A stretch of DNA of 64,000 bases from CBDESN01 sp965242495. Its GTDB lineage: Bacteria > Pseudomonadota > Alphaproteobacteria > MPNO01. The DNA is taken from the NCBI GenBank assembly GCA_965242495.1, contig OZ251446.1, positions 186,001 to 250,000 on the forward strand, read 5' to 3'. Positions 54,219 to 63,833 of this stretch are shown one piece after another. The notes beneath the pieces were generated by a model. That model searched no databases, was not told the origin of the DNA, and was given only the letters and a program-made list of their open reading frames with translations. Within the stretch, counting starts at the first letter, position 1; each line of letters starts with the position of its first letter. The position numbers and the translations under genes are program-made.

Positions 54219-55334
54219 ATGAACGACAACCCCGAGCCTCCCCTCGATCGAACGCCGCTGCACGACCTCCATGTCGAGCTGGGGGCGAAGATGGGGCCCT
54301 TTGCCGGCTACGACATGCCGATCCGCTATCCGCCCGGCATCATCGCCGAGCATCTGCATACCCGCGCCGGCGCCTCGCTGTTCGACGTTTCGCATATGGG
54401 GCAGGTGACGCTGCGCGGCCCGGACCGCGCGGCGGCGCTGGAGGAGCTGGTGCCGGGCGACGTTCGGGGCCTCGCGCCCGGCCGGATGCGCTATACGATG
54501 TTGACCGACGATGGGGGCGGCATTCTCGACGACCTGATCGTCGCCAATGTCGGCGACTATCTGTTCGTCGTCGTCAATGCGGCGCGCAAGGCCGCCGACC
54601 TCGCCCATCTCCACGCGGCGTTCGGAAACCGGTGCGAGGTCGAGGAGCTCGCCGGGCGCGCGCTGCTCGCGCTGCAAGGCCCGCAGGCGGCGGCGGTGTT
54701 GTCGCGCGCCGCCCCGGGCGCCGCGGAGTTGGGCTTCATGAGCGCCGCCCCGTTCGCGGTCGCCGGGAGCCGGCTTGCGATCATGCGGTCGGGCTATACG
54801 GGCGAGGACGGCTTCGAACTGTCCGTTCCCGCCGCCGACGCGGAGCGCATCGCCCGGTTGCTGCTCGCCGACGACCGGGTCGCGCCCGCCGGCCTCGGCG
54901 CGCGGGATTCGCTGCGGCTGGAGGCGGGGCTCTGCCTTTACGGCCAGGACATCGACGCCTCGACCACGCCGGTCGAGGCCGGGTTGCAGTGGACCATTCC
55001 CCGTCGGCGACGCGAGCAGGGCGGGTTCCCGGGCGCCGCGATCGTCCAACGCCAGCTCCGCGACGGCGCAGGACGCCGGCGCGTGGGTCTCCGGCCCGAC
55101 GGCCGCGCTCCGGCGCGTGCGCATACCGCGATCGTCGGCGAGGGCGGCGCGCCCGTCGGCGAAGTCACCAGCGGCGGCTACGGCCCGACCGTCGGCGGCC
55201 CGGTGGCGATGGGCTACGTCGATGCCCGGCGCGCCGCGCCCGGCGCCGGCGTCGATCTCCTGGTCCGGGGCGCGCCGCGCCCGGCGCGCGTCACCGCGCT
55301 GCCCTTCGTTCCCCACCGCTACGCCAGGCATTGA
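54219..55334 (+). CDS. gcvT: Aminomethyltransferase (glycine cleavage T protein)
   Basis: 371 residues; GGAGG lies 5 bases before the ATG. GcvT moves the methylene group from lipoyl-bound aminomethyl to tetrahydrofolate and releases ammonia. Motifs visible: [37 protein letters not shown], and [15 protein letters not shown]. The C-terminal [21 protein letters not shown] is also conserved. First gene of the riboswitch-controlled operon; gcvH begins 12 bases downstream. Confidence 0.96.
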   Translation: MNDNPEPPLDRTPLHDLHVELGAKMGPFAGYDMPIRYPPGIIAEHLHTRAGASLFDVSHMGQVTLRGPDRAAALEELVPGDVRGLAPGRMRYTMLTDDGGGILDDLIVANVGDYLFVVVNAARKAADLAHLHAAFGNRCEVEELAGRALLALQGPQAAAVLSRAAPGAAELGFMSAAPFAVAGSRLAIMRSGYTGEDGFELSVPAADAERIARLLLADDRVAPAGLGARDSLRLEAGLCLYGQDIDASTTPVEAGLQWTIPRRRREQGGFPGAAIVQRQLRDGAGRRRVGLRPDGRAPARAHTAIVGEGGAPVGEVTSGGYGPTVGGPVAMGYVDARRAAPGAGVDLLVRGAPRPARVTALPFVPHRYARH

Positions 55335-55346
55335 GGAGACCGATCC

Positions 55347-55721
55347 ATGAGCGATCTGAGATACAGCGACGAGCACGAATGGGTCCGGGTCGAGGGCGAC
55401 GTCGCCATCGTCGGCATCAGCGACCACGCCCAGGAGCAGCTGGGGGACGTAGTCTTCGTCGAGCTTCCGGCGATCGGCAAGACGGTCGAACGGGGCGGCG
55501 AGGCGGCGGTGGTCGAGTCGGTCAAGGCCGCGAGCGAAGTCTACGCGCCGGTGAGCGGCGAGGTCGTCGCCGTCAACGAGCCGCTCAACGACGATCCCGC
55601 ACTGGTCAACCGCTCGCCGACGGAAGACGGCTGGTTCCTGAAGATCCGCATGCGCGACCCGTCGGAGATCGACCGGCTCATGGACGAAGCGGCCTATCTG
55701 AAGTTCATCGAGGGGTCGTGA
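55347..55721 (+). CDS. gcvH: Glycine cleavage H protein
   Basis: 124 residues, preceded by GAGGAG. It carries lipoate on the lysine in [17 protein letters not shown] (residue 60) and shuttles the aminomethyl group between P, T and L proteins. The N-terminal [20 protein letters not shown] is the usual H-protein start. gcvPA follows 2 bases after its stop. Confidence 0.97.
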   Translation: MSDLRYSDEHEWVRVEGDVAIVGISDHAQEQLGDVVFVELPAIGKTVERGGEAAVVESVKAASEVYAPVSGEVVAVNEPLNDDPALVNRSPTEDGWFLKIRMRDPSEIDRLMDEAAYLKFIEGS

Positions 55722-55723
55722 CC

Positions 55724-57070
55724 ATGCGCTATCTGCCGCATACCGACGACGACCGGCGCGCGATGCTGGCGGCGATCGGCGCATCGTCGATCGACGATCT
55801 GTTCCGCGAGGTGCCCGCCGCCGCGCGGCGAAGCGCTCCCTTCGCTTTGCCCGACCACGCCGGGGAGATCGAGGTCGAGGCGGCGCTCGCCGCGATGGCG
55901 GCGAAGAACACGACCGCCGGCTCGGCGCCGAGCTTCCTGGGGGCCGGCGCCTATCGGCACCACGTGCCGGCCGCGGTCGATCATCTGATTCAGCGCGGCG
56001 AATTCCTGACCTCCTACACGCCCTATCAGCCGGAGATCTCGCAGGGGACGCTGCAATATCTGTTCGAGTTCCAGACCCAGGCGGCGCTGCTCGCCGGGAT
56101 GGAGGTCGCCAACGCCTCGATGTATGACGGTTCGACCGCCTGCGCCGAGGCCGCCATGCTGGCGCGGCGCGTCACCCGGCGCGAGCGCGTCGTCCTCTCC
56201 GGCGGGCTGCACCCGCATTACCGCGAGACCACCCGGACCGCCTTCCGCTTCCTGCCGACGGAGGTGGTCTCGCTCGATCCCGATTTCGACGGGACCGAGG
56301 ATCCGTCGCCCGTCGTCGATCGGGACGCCGCCTGCGTCGTGGTTCAGTATCCCGACGTCTTCGGCAGGTTGCGGGACCTCTCCGGGCTCGCCGCCCGCTG
56401 CCGCGAGGCGGGAGCGCTCCTGGTCGTCGCGGTGACCGAGATCGTGGCGCTCGGCCTCTTGCGCCCGCCCGGCGAGATGGGCGCCGACGTGGTCGCGGCC
56501 GAAGGCGCCTCGCTCGGCAGTCCGCTCAATTTCGGCGGCCCCTATGTCGGCCTGTTCGCCTGCCGCCAGGACCATCTGCGCCAGATGCCCGGGCGCCTCG
56601 TCGGCGAGACCACCGACGCGGACGGCCGCCGCGGCTGGGTGCTGACGCTCGCCGCGCGCGAACAGCACATCCGCCGCGAGAAGGCCACCAGCAACATCTG
56701 CACCAACTCCGGGCTATGCGCGTTGGCCTTCACCATCCATCTCGCGCTTCTCGGCGAGCGGGGTTTCGCGCGGCTCGCCGAGATCAACCACGCCAACGCG
56801 GTGCGGCTCGCCGGGAAGCTGGGCGGCGTGCGCGGGATCGAGCCGCCGGACGGCGGCTTCTTCAACGAGTTCACGGTGCGCCTGCCATGCGCGGCGGCGG
56901 AGGTGGTGGACAGGTTGGCGGCCGAACGAATTCTCGCCGGCGTCCCCGCCTCCCGCCTTTACCCGGAATACGACGCCGCCCGGCGGCTGCTGATCCTGGC
57001 GGCGACGGAAACCAACAGCGAGGACGACATGGATGCGTTGTGCGTTGCGCTGGCGGAGGCGCTGCGATGA
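55724..57070 (+). CDS. gcvPA: Glycine dehydrogenase (decarboxylating) subunit 1
   Basis: 448 residues from the ATG at 55724. With GcvPB it forms the two-subunit P protein, which decarboxylates glycine and passes the aminomethyl group to GcvH. The start [18 protein letters not shown] and the segments [39 protein letters not shown] and [11 protein letters not shown] are characteristic. The PLP lysine is on the partner. It overlaps gcvPB by 4 bases. Confidence 0.96.
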   Translation: MRYLPHTDDDRRAMLAAIGASSIDDLFREVPAAARRSAPFALPDHAGEIEVEAALAAMAAKNTTAGSAPSFLGAGAYRHHVPAAVDHLIQRGEFLTSYTPYQPEISQGTLQYLFEFQTQAALLAGMEVANASMYDGSTACAEAAMLARRVTRRERVVLSGGLHPHYRETTRTAFRFLPTEVVSLDPDFDGTEDPSPVVDRDAACVVVQYPDVFGRLRDLSGLAARCREAGALLVVAVTEIVALGLLRPPGEMGADVVAAEGASLGSPLNFGGPYVGLFACRQDHLRQMPGRLVGETTDADGRRGWVLTLAAREQHIRREKATSNICTNSGLCALAFTIHLALLGERGFARLAEINHANAVRLAGKLGGVRGIEPPDGGFFNEFTVRLPCAAAEVVDRLAAERILAGVPASRLYPEYDAARRLLILAATETNSEDDMDALCVALAEALR

Positions 57071-58590
57071 CCGGGAACGGGACCGGCGGCGGCCATCGCG
57101 GCCTCCAGCTGGAGGAGCCGCTGATCTTCGAGCAGGACGCGCCGGGGCGTTGCGGCGTCGACCTGCCGCCGCCGGCGCGGGCGCCGGAACGCCTCGACGG
57201 GTTGCGCCGCGAAGGAGGCATCGGATTGCCCGGCTTGTCGGAGCCCCAGGTCGTCCGCCACTTCACCCGGCTGAGCCAGAAGAACTACGCAATCGATTCG
57301 GGGGCCTACCCGCTCGGCTCTTGCACGATGAAGCACAACCCGCGGCTCAACGAGAAGCTGGCCCGGCTGCCCGGGTTCGCCGACATCCACCCGCTCCAGC
57401 CGCCGTCCACGGTGCAAGGCGGGCTCGAACTGATCCATGAGGTCGCGCGTTGGCTCACGACGCTGACCGGTATGCCCGCGGCGGCGATGTCGCCGGCCGC
57501 GGGCGCGCATGGCGAGCTGTGCGGCCTGATGACCATCCGCGCCGCTCTGGAGGCGCGCGGCGACGCCCGGCGGCGCGTCCTGGTGCCCGAATCGGCCCAC
57601 GGGACCAACCCGGCCACGGCTGCGGCCTGCGGCTACGAAGTCCGGGCGATCCCGCTCAACGACCGGGGGCGGGTGGACCTCGAGGCGCTGCGGCGGGCGA
57701 TCGACCGGGATGTCGCGGCGTTCATGCTCACCAACCCCAACACCTGCGGCCTGTTCGAGGACGAGATACTCGAGCAGGCCGGGCTGATCCACGAGGCGGG
57801 CGGGTTCTTCTACTGCGACGGCGCCAACTTCAACGCCATCGTCGGCCGCGTCCGTCCGGCCGACCTCGGCATCGACTGCATGCATCTCAACCTGCACAAG
57901 ACGTTCTCGACGCCGCATGGCGGCGGCGGCCCGGGCAGCGGACCGGTCGTGCTTTCGGCCGAGTTGGCGCCGTTCGCTCCGTTGCCCTTGGTCGTTCGCG
58001 GTCCCGAGGGATTCCGCGTCGTCGAACACGCCGGCCAGTCCCCCGACGCCGCCCGGTCGGTAGGCCGCCTACGCGCTTTCTTCGGCCAGATGGGCATGTT
58101 CGTCCGCGCGCTCGCCTACATGACCAGCCACGGGGCCGACGGTCTCAGGCAGGCGTCGTCGGATGCGGTCCTCAACGCCAACTATCTGCTCGCCCGGCTG
58201 GGGGACGCGCTCAGCGTCCCCTATGACGGCCCCTGCATGCACGAGGCGTTGTTCGACGACGGGTTTCTGGACGGGACCGACGTGACGACTCTCGACTTCG
58301 CCAAGGCGCTGATCGACGAAGGCTACCACCCGATGACCGTCTATTTTCCGCTCGTGGCGCATGGCGCGCTGCTGGTCGAGCCGACGGAGAGCGAGAGTCT
58401 GGCCTCGCTCGACGGGCTCATCGCCAGCATGCGTTTGCTGGCCGAACGCGCGCGGTCGGGCGATGCAGGCTTCTTCAAGGACTCGCCGCGCCTCGCCCCG
58501 AGACGCCGCCTGGACGAGACCGCCGCGGCCCGTCGCCCGGTGCTCCGCTGGCGCCCGCCCGCGCCGGCGGGGCGCCAGGCCGCGGAGTAG
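57067..58590 (+). CDS. gcvPB: Glycine dehydrogenase (decarboxylating) subunit 2
   Basis: 507 residues. It carries the PLP lysine in [20 protein letters not shown] near residue 276. [22 protein letters not shown] and [16 protein letters not shown] are family motifs. The split P protein is typical of many alphaproteobacteria. The arginine-rich C-terminal tail after residue ~470 is not conserved. The gene converges with atpF, 16 bases away. No L protein gene (lpd) is in the window. Confidence 0.96.
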   Translation: MTGNGTGGGHRGLQLEEPLIFEQDAPGRCGVDLPPPARAPERLDGLRREGGIGLPGLSEPQVVRHFTRLSQKNYAIDSGAYPLGSCTMKHNPRLNEKLARLPGFADIHPLQPPSTVQGGLELIHEVARWLTTLTGMPAAAMSPAAGAHGELCGLMTIRAALEARGDARRRVLVPESAHGTNPATAAACGYEVRAIPLNDRGRVDLEALRRAIDRDVAAFMLTNPNTCGLFEDEILEQAGLIHEAGGFFYCDGANFNAIVGRVRPADLGIDCMHLNLHKTFSTPHGGGGPGSGPVVLSAELAPFAPLPLVVRGPEGFRVVEHAGQSPDAARSVGRLRAFFGQMGMFVRALAYMTSHGADGLRQASSDAVLNANYLLARLGDALSVPYDGPCMHEALFDDGFLDGTDVTTLDFAKALIDEGYHPMTVYFPLVAHGALLVEPTESESLASLDGLIASMRLLAERARSGDAGFFKDSPRLAPRRRLDETAAARRPVLRWRPPAPAGRQAAE

Positions 58591-58606
58591 GCGGCGTTCG
58601 GCGCGG

Positions 58607-59095
58607 TCAGTTCAGCTTGCCGGGCAGGCCCGCGATCGTGTCGTCGATCAGGGCGTCGGCCCGGTCGTCGGCGAGATGTTCGGCGATGAGCCGGCGCGTC
58701 GCCGCAATCGCGATGTCGGCGGCGGCGTGGCGCAGCTCGCGCAAGGCCTCCGCCTCGGCCTGGGCGATCTTCTCGCGCGCCAGCGTCTCGCGCCGCGTCA
58801 ACGTCGTTTCCAGGTTCGCCTGCGCCTCGGCGACCTGCCGGGCGGCCTCCTCCCGCGCCCGGGTCAGAATCTCTTCGGCCTCCCGCGCCGCGCCGCGCTG
58901 CTTGCGCTGGTATTCGGCGAGCAGATGCTGGGCTTCCTCGCGGAGCCGCGCCGCTTCGTCGAGCGTCGCCTTGATCCGTTCGGCCCGCGCATCCAGCATG
59001 GAGCCGGCCGCGCGGGCGATCGGCTTGAAAATCGCCGCGGCGAGGATGACGAACCCGACCGCGACCCAGAATTCGGGGCTGGCCCAGGGCATCAC
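58607..59095 (-). CDS. atpF: ATP synthase Fo subunit b
   Basis: 162 residues: one N-terminal membrane helix (about residues 7-27) and a long charged helix with heptad-like spacing (REEAQHLLAEYQRKQRG, REEAARQVAEAQANLE). It is part of the peripheral stalk that holds F1 against rotation. Its start overlaps the stop of the b' gene by 4 bases. The F1 genes are not in the window, as usual for alphaproteobacteria, where Fo and F1 operons are separate. Confidence 0.93.
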   Translation of the reverse strand: MMPWASPEFWVAVGFVILAAAIFKPIARAAGSMLDARAERIKATLDEAARLREEAQHLLAEYQRKQRGAAREAEEILTRAREEAARQVAEAQANLETTLTRRETLAREKIAQAEAEALRELRHAAADIAIAATRRLIAEHLADDRADALIDDTIAGLPGKLN

Positions 59096-59586
59096 CGACC
59101 CTCCTCGAACGCCGCATCGGCCGCGGCCTGCGCCCCGGCGGCGGAGACCTCGACGCCGGTGAGCCGCCGGAGCGCGGCGCGCGCCGCATCGCCCGCCACC
59201 GGGCGCAGGTCGGCGAGCGCCTCCCGGCGCATGGCGTCGATGCGCGCCGCCGCGGCCTGACCCTCCTCCTCGATACGGCGCGCGAGCTCTTCGTGGCGCG
59301 CGGCCGCCTCCTGCGCCGTCCGCTCGGCGCTCTCGCGCAGGATGTCGAGCGCTCCCGCGCGCGCGCCGGCGAGCGCGGCGTCGTAGCTCTCCAGCACCGC
59401 CTCGGCCTCCCGCTTGAGCGTCTCCGCCCGTTGCAGGTCGTCGTCGATGCGGTCCTGCCGTTGTTGCAGGACGTCGGCGATCCGGGGCAGCGCCGCCCGC
59501 CAGAGGAGCAGATAGAGGAGGCCGAACGTGATCGCGAGCCAGAAGATCTGGCTCAGGAAGGTATCGACCTGTTCGAGCTGCGGCAT
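59092..59586 (-). CDS. atpG: ATP synthase Fo subunit b'
   Basis: 164 residues. One membrane helix (FLSQIFWLAITFGLLYLLLW) is followed by LPRIADVLQQRQDRIDDDLQ, the b' signature, and a long coiled-coil helix. b and b' form a heterodimeric stalk in photosynthetic and alphaproteobacterial ATP synthases. It follows atpE after 16 bases. Confidence 0.92.
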   Translation of the reverse strand: MPQLEQVDTFLSQIFWLAITFGLLYLLLWRAALPRIADVLQQRQDRIDDDLQRAETLKREAEAVLESYDAALAGARAGALDILRESAERTAQEAAARHEELARRIEEEGQAAAARIDAMRREALADLRPVAGDAARAALRRLTGVEVSAAGAQAAADAAFEEGR

Positions 59587-59602
59587 GGGCCGGCCCAGCC
59601 GG

Positions 59603-59827
59603 TCAGCCGAACAGAATGACCAGCGCCACGACCAGGGCGAAGAGCGCGATCGCCTCGACGAGCGCGAACCCCAGCATCGTCATGGGGAACACGTCGCCGC
59701 GCGCGGCCGGGTTGCGCGCGACCGCGGAAATGAAGGACGAGAAGATCGCGCCGATTCCGATTCCCGAGCCGACCACGCCGATGACCGCGAGGCCGGCGCC
59801 GATGACTTTCGCTGCTTCCAACTCCAT
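59603..59827 (-). CDS. atpE: ATP synthase Fo subunit c
   Basis: 74 residues forming a helical hairpin. The first helix is glycine-rich (VIGAGLAVIGVVGSGIGIG), the polar loop is ARNPAARGDV, and the second helix has the proton-binding Glu58 in [15 protein letters not shown]. It makes the rotor ring. No sodium-binding pattern (such as a Q/T pair next to the glutamate) is obvious, so proton coupling is likely. Confidence 0.97.
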   Translation of the reverse strand: MELEAAKVIGAGLAVIGVVGSGIGIGAIFSSFISAVARNPAARGDVFPMTMLGFALVEAIALFALVVALVILFG

Positions 59828-59891
59828 GTCCGTTCCTTTCCAGATGTCGATGGACCGTTCGAGCCGCGAGGACGCCGCGCGCTCCGGTCGG

Positions 59892-60641
59892 TCAGTGGTG
59901 CAGGTGAAGCGCGTCGTTGATGTAGAGGCAGGTCAGGATCGCGAAGACGTAGGCTTGGAGGAACGCGATCACGAGTTCGAGGCCGCTCAGGGCGACCACG
60001 AAGGCGAGCGGCAGGATGCCGGCGACTCCGAGCGCGGGCACGAATCCGGCGAAGACCTTGAGCAGGGTATGGCCCGCCAGCATGTTGGCGAACAGCCGGA
60101 CCGACAGGCTGATCGGCCGCGAGAGATAGGAAAGGATCTCGATCGGGATGAGCAGCGGCCACAAGGCGACCGAGACGCCGGGCGGGACGAAGAAACCGAA
60201 GAACCGGACGCCGTGCCGGGCGAAACCGAGGATCGTCACCCCGACGAACACCACCGCGGCGAGGGCGAACGTCACCACGATGTGGCTGGTGAAGGTGAAG
60301 CTGTAGGGGATCATCCCGATCGAATTGCCGAACAGGATGAACATGAACAGCGTGAACACGAGCGGGAAGTAACGGCGGCCGTCGTTGCCCACGGTGTCGC
60401 GGATCAGGTTGGCGACGAATTCGTAGGCGAGTTCCGCCATGCACTGCCAGCGGCCGGGAACCAGCGCGCGTCGCCGCGTCCCGGCCAGCAGAAAGACCGA
60501 GATCAGCACGACGGCGGCGACCATGAACAGCGACGAATTGGTGAACGAGAGGTCGACTCCGCCCGCTTCGAGCGGGACCAGCGGCTTGATCTCGAACTGC
60601 GATAGCGGACCGTGATGCGCGTCTGCCACTTCGCCCGTCAC
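59892..60641 (-). CDS. atpB: ATP synthase Fo subunit a
   Basis: 249 residues from a GTG at 60641, with several membrane helices. The essential arginine is in [15 protein letters not shown], and the C-terminal helix contains [20 protein letters not shown]. It forms the proton half-channels against the c-ring. The start lies 3 bases after the atpI stop, so the genes are co-transcribed. Confidence 0.96.
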   Translation of the reverse strand: MTGEVADAHHGPLSQFEIKPLVPLEAGGVDLSFTNSSLFMVAAVVLISVFLLAGTRRRALVPGRWQCMAELAYEFVANLIRDTVGNDGRRYFPLVFTLFMFILFGNSIGMIPYSFTFTSHIVVTFALAAVVFVGVTILGFARHGVRFFGFFVPPGVSVALWPLLIPIEILSYLSRPISLSVRLFANMLAGHTLLKVFAGFVPALGVAGILPLAFVVALSGLELVIAFLQAYVFAILTCLYINDALHLHH

Positions 60642-60644
60642 CCC

Positions 60645-61010
60645 CTAGCCATGCTTGCCGCCGTCGCGGTCATGCTTGCGCCGTTCTTCGGCATATCCCA
60701 CCGCTTGGCTCATTCCCGACATCGCCCGGTAGACGTTGAGCATGCCCGCGGCGGCGCCCAAGAGGAAGAACGTCACCATCAGCCAAGGCCCGCTCCCCAG
60801 CCATCGATCCAACAGGAAGCCGATCCCGCCGCCGACGACGAGGGCCGCCACGAGCTCGACGCCGATACGCAACGCCAGCCCGAGGCCGCCACGCGGATCG
60901 GCGCCGCCGATCCCGGCCGCGCTCCGCCGCCGACCTCCCTCCTGCGCCCGCAAGCGGCGCAGCCGCTCGTCGAGCCGGTCGAGAGGTTCGGGCTTGCGGC
61001 GCTCGGTCAT
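60645..61010 (-). CDS. atpI: ATP synthase assembly protein AtpI
   Basis: 121 residues from the ATG at 61010; a GTG at 61019 would add three residues. A charged N-terminus (EPLDRLDERLRRLRAQEGG) is followed by two hydrophobic segments (LVAALVVGGGIGFLLD and WLMVTFFLLGAAAGMLNVYR) as in the AtpI/AtpZ group. It helps assemble the c-ring. It is the first gene of the Fo operon. Confidence 0.9.
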   Translation of the reverse strand: MTERRKPEPLDRLDERLRRLRAQEGGRRRSAAGIGGADPRGGLGLALRIGVELVAALVVGGGIGFLLDRWLGSGPWLMVTFFLLGAAAGMLNVYRAMSGMSQAVGYAEERRKHDRDGGKHG

Positions 61011-61066
61011 CGGGGACACCCGGCGCGCCCCGCCGCGGGATGGACGCCGCAGCGAATGGCGGGCGC

Positions 61067-61095
61067 AACATAGGGATCGGCCATCGGCCTGTCAA
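61067..61095 (-). promoter_or_regulatory. Promoter of the atpI-B-E-F'-F operon
   Basis: On the minus strand, TTGACA (61090-61095), a 17-base spacer and TATGTT (61067-61072). It lies about 60 bases before atpI and points into the operon. The transposase remnant lies directly upstream. Confidence 0.65.
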
Positions 61096-61112
61096 CATCC
61101 TGTCCGGGTTCA

Positions 61113-61211
61113 CTACATATGAGACGTTGGGGTTTCCTTTGCTGTCAGGGATTGAAGGTACTCGGCGGGGGTATGTCCGTCGAGGGCTTGGTGTGGTCGG
61201 AAGGTCCGTTT
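61113..61211 (-). mobile_element. IS3-type transposase C-terminal remnant
   Basis: On the minus strand this stretch encodes TFRPHQALDGHTPAEYLQSL followed by TAKETPTSHM and a TAG stop (61113-61115). The RPHQAL...TPAEYL pattern is the C-terminus of integrase-core (rve) transposases of IS3-like elements. Homology stops upstream of the Thr, and no DDE residues, terminal repeats or target duplication are seen. It marks the scar of an insertion at the edge of the restriction cassette. Confidence 0.75.
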
Positions 61212-61349
61212 CGTCACCCATCCCGTATGCGCGCGCAGCCGCAACGCCCCCGCTGGCGCGGCCCCACCGCCGCGGCCGGGAAACCAACTTGGCGCCGGAA
61301 GTGCGCAGTTCGTCAGCGGCGCGCTTTCGAACTCGGGGCAAATATACCC

Positions 61350-61751
61350 TCAGCCCAGGAACGCCTTGATTCGCTCGCCGAGAAGATTACGGTTCTTGAT
61401 TTCACATTCCCAAATCACCAACACGTCCCAGCCCGAATCGTGAAGGCGGGTTTGATGCGTCGCATCGCGTCGCCGGTTACGCTGAAGTTTCGGGATCCAA
61501 TAGTCGCGGTTCGACTTTGGGGACCGCGCTCCCCGTGGACAATCATGCTGGTGCCAGAAGCATCCATGGACGAAAATCACTTTGCGTCGCGTGGGGAATA
61601 CCAAATCGGGTTTTCCGGGAAGGTCTCCGCGATGCAGGCGATACCGATAACCCATGCTGTGAGCCAGCCGCCGCACAGTCATTTCGGGAGCCGTATCCCG
61701 GCCTTTCACTGCGCGCATCGTGCGGCTGCGATCTTCCGGTCGTTCCGTCAT
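61350..61751 (-). CDS. vsr: Very short patch repair endonuclease
   Basis: 133 residues. Vsr nicks next to T:G mismatches that arise when 5-methylcytosine deaminates. Visible features: the N-terminal SRTMRAVKGRDTAPEMTVRR, the catalytic aspartate in GKPDLVFPTRRK, and the metal/active-site histidines in VFVHGCFWHQHDCPRG-like sequence. It starts 4 bases inside the DUF4928 gene and protects the genome from the mutagenic effect of the m5C methyltransferase two genes upstream. Confidence 0.94.
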   Translation of the reverse strand: MTERPEDRSRTMRAVKGRDTAPEMTVRRLAHSMGYRYRLHRGDLPGKPDLVFPTRRKVIFVHGCFWHQHDCPRGARSPKSNRDYWIPKLQRNRRRDATHQTRLHDSGWDVLVIWECEIKNRNLLGERIKAFLG

Positions 61752-62683
61752 TTTCGAATTTCGATTTTCAGACTGGGATCAGTCTCTACATCCTCCACAA
61801 TTTCATTGTAGCGGCGCACCAATACGTCGATCGCCAAGCGGCGACTTTCCGCTGCGAACCCTCCTGACTCATACAAATTCAGCGCTACGAATTGTTCAAT
61901 CTCGAAAATATCTATCCTGTCAGACAGACTTATATTATCAGCCAATCCTTCTGCGATCGCCACTCCTTTCCCTATCGTGATGAGAATCGGCTTGTAGCCA
62001 TCATTCAAATTTTTCCGACATCGCTCAATGACGGCTTCGCCGGGCGCCGTGGTGGTATGGATCGCCACGTCGCCGATGAAAAAATCTCCTGCGCGATTGC
62101 CGGGCGCATCCGCCACCGAAAAGCCGCTATGCTCAAATTTTCCCGTTCCGAGCACGAAGTCCAGTTTTGCGCCAACCAAATGCTGTAGAATCGCCCCTGC
62201 ATAATATGTCCCGATAGAGTGTTTTTGCCGCTCAACCGCCTGAGTCAGAATATCCCGAACGACTTGACGAAGGCTCCGTGAAACGTCCAGTGTGATCGTG
62301 AACGGCGTGGCGGTGAAGAATGCGTGGACGCACTCGATCCAATACGCTTCGATCATATCGAGGTCTGCTTCGCCCCTGCCGTGCAAGTCATTCAAAAAAG
62401 CTAGGTATTCTCGCATGTTGTTCAAACTGCCTCGGCTTGTGCGCCCGCCTTCGGCGGCCAGAACACGCTTGATTCCGTGTTGCTTCAGTACGGATTGAAC
62501 GGCGGTCCTCCCAAGACCGCGAACCTGACCTCCGCCTGACGAGACCAACTCTTCCGGATCGAGAGGCAATCCCTTGCTGCGCGCGTGCCGAGTAACGATG
62601 AGCGCAACACATAGCGGCCCTTTACCTGTAAATTTGTGTTCCAAGACGAATTTCTCCATTGATTCTTTGATCCCAGACGACAT
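61748..62683 (-). CDS. DUF4928 family protein, presumed restriction endonuclease
   Basis: 311 residues. DUF4928 proteins are encoded next to m5C methyltransferases and are presumed to be their restriction partners. The segment GNRAGDFFIGDVAIHTTTAPGE (near residues 190-215) with an upstream acidic GAKLDFVLGTGKFE suits a nuclease core, but I cannot assign catalytic residues firmly. The sequence lies between the methyltransferase (22 bases upstream) and vsr (4-base overlap). Its codons are far poorer in G/C than those of the neighbouring atp genes, a sign of transfer. Confidence 0.8.
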   Translation of the reverse strand: MSSGIKESMEKFVLEHKFTGKGPLCVALIVTRHARSKGLPLDPEELVSSGGGQVRGLGRTAVQSVLKQHGIKRVLAAEGGRTSRGSLNNMREYLAFLNDLHGRGEADLDMIEAYWIECVHAFFTATPFTITLDVSRSLRQVVRDILTQAVERQKHSIGTYYAGAILQHLVGAKLDFVLGTGKFEHSGFSVADAPGNRAGDFFIGDVAIHTTTAPGEAVIERCRKNLNDGYKPILITIGKGVAIAEGLADNISLSDRIDIFEIEQFVALNLYESGGFAAESRRLAIDVLVRRYNEIVEDVETDPSLKIEIRK

Positions 62684-62705
62684 AATTCAGGCGACTCCCG
62701 ATCTC

Positions 62706-63833
62706 CTATTTTCCAGAATTATCCATAACCGGATCCAGGATGTTTTCTGCGATATGCCGGATCACCGGGACCACGACGCCGTCGCCAGCCAAATGATAGG
62801 CCTCGTTGTAGTTCTCCGGCAGACTGTAATCGTCTGGCAACCCCATCAATCGCGCAGCCTCTCGGGGGGAGAGCAATCGCGAACGTACATCGTCCCCCTC
62901 CACGATCATAATCGTCTGACGACTCGATCCGCCAACCGGCGTGCGAAGGCATCCAGCGATACCGTCGAAGCGGATTTCCGCTCTTTGCGTCTTGCCGCCG
63001 TCGCTGCCCGAGCGCGTGCGCTTGTAAATCGCTCCGACTTTTTTACGGCCCGTCTTCTTCGCATCTGCAACCTTAGTCAAATTCGTCGGGCTCATCATAC
63101 CAAGTAACCGTTTGGTCTCGGAAGCAGAGTGCCATCTTACACCTTTCGGTCGTTCTTCGATCAGATCAGAAAAAACCGTATTACGTATCGGCGGAGACGA
63201 GAGACGCCACCACAACCAGTTTCGTTCGCTCTTTCCGGAAAGTCGGGTATGCGCTTCAATCAGCGCTCCAGTAAGCCACTTCTCGTCCGGCTCCTCGGAT
63301 ACCAAATCATCGGGGATAAAGTGATTGTCGCCGACGGCGATGATGAACATCCGGGGCCTCGACTGCGGAACGAAGTGAACCGCGTCGACCACAAGCGCGC
63401 CGAAACGATATCCTCCTCCAGCGATCGCCGCGCCAAGCGAAGCGAAATCTTTCCCACCATGCGAAGTCAAGGCGCCGCAAACGTTTTCCAGAACGATCAT
63501 CTTTGGCGCCCGTCCTTCTCCCGCCAACGCCTTCATTAGCTCCCAGAATGGCCAGAAGGTGCTGGATCGATAGCCCTGCAATCCGGCGCCGTTGCCCGCG
63601 AGAGAAAGATCCTGACAGGGAAAAGACGCCCATGCCAGACCGGCGGCTCCAGGCAGATCCGCCGTCGTCAGTTCGGCCACATCCGCCAATCGTAACTTCG
63701 AGCCATCCCAGTTTCGAGAGTAGCTGGTACCCTTCTTCGGGTCGATGTCGTTGGCGAACAGGCAGGACCATCCCGCGCCGAGACCCGCGTGAACCATCCC
63801 CCCTCCGGCAAAAAATTCATAGAATTGCTTCAC
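62706..63833 (-). CDS. DNA (cytosine-5)-methyltransferase
   Basis: 375 residues from a GTG at 63833 that overlaps the preceding stop by 4 bases. Motifs: I (YEFFAGGGMVHAGLGAGW), IV with catalytic Cys73 (FPCQDLSLAGN), VI (LENVCG near residue 117), VIII (PQSRPRMFII), and IX/X near the C-terminus (LSPREAARLMGLPDDY, GDGVVVPVIRHIAENI). The region between VIII and IX is the target-recognition part. It modifies the site cut by the DUF4928 partner; the site cannot be read from sequence. Confidence 0.94.
   Translation of the reverse strand: MKQFYEFFAGGGMVHAGLGAGWSCLFANDIDPKKGTSYSRNWDGSKLRLADVAELTTADLPGAAGLAWASFPCQDLSLAGNGAGLQGYRSSTFWPFWELMKALAGEGRAPKMIVLENVCGALTSHGGKDFASLGAAIAGGGYRFGALVVDAVHFVPQSRPRMFIIAVGDNHFIPDDLVSEEPDEKWLTGALIEAHTRLSGKSERNWLWWRLSSPPIRNTVFSDLIEERPKGVRWHSASETKRLLGMMSPTNLTKVADAKKTGRKKVGAIYKRTRSGSDGGKTQRAEIRFDGIAGCLRTPVGGSSRQTIMIVEGDDVRSRLLSPREAARLMGLPDDYSLPENYNEAYHLAGDGVVVPVIRHIAENILDPVMDNSGK

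Larger units (their letters stand above)
61020..61349. other. 330-base junction between the Fo operon and the restriction cassette
   Basis: It contains the Fo promoter (61067-61095), a transposase remnant (61113-61211) and about 140 bases in which I see no gene. The G+C content falls sharply to the right of it. Confidence 0.7.
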
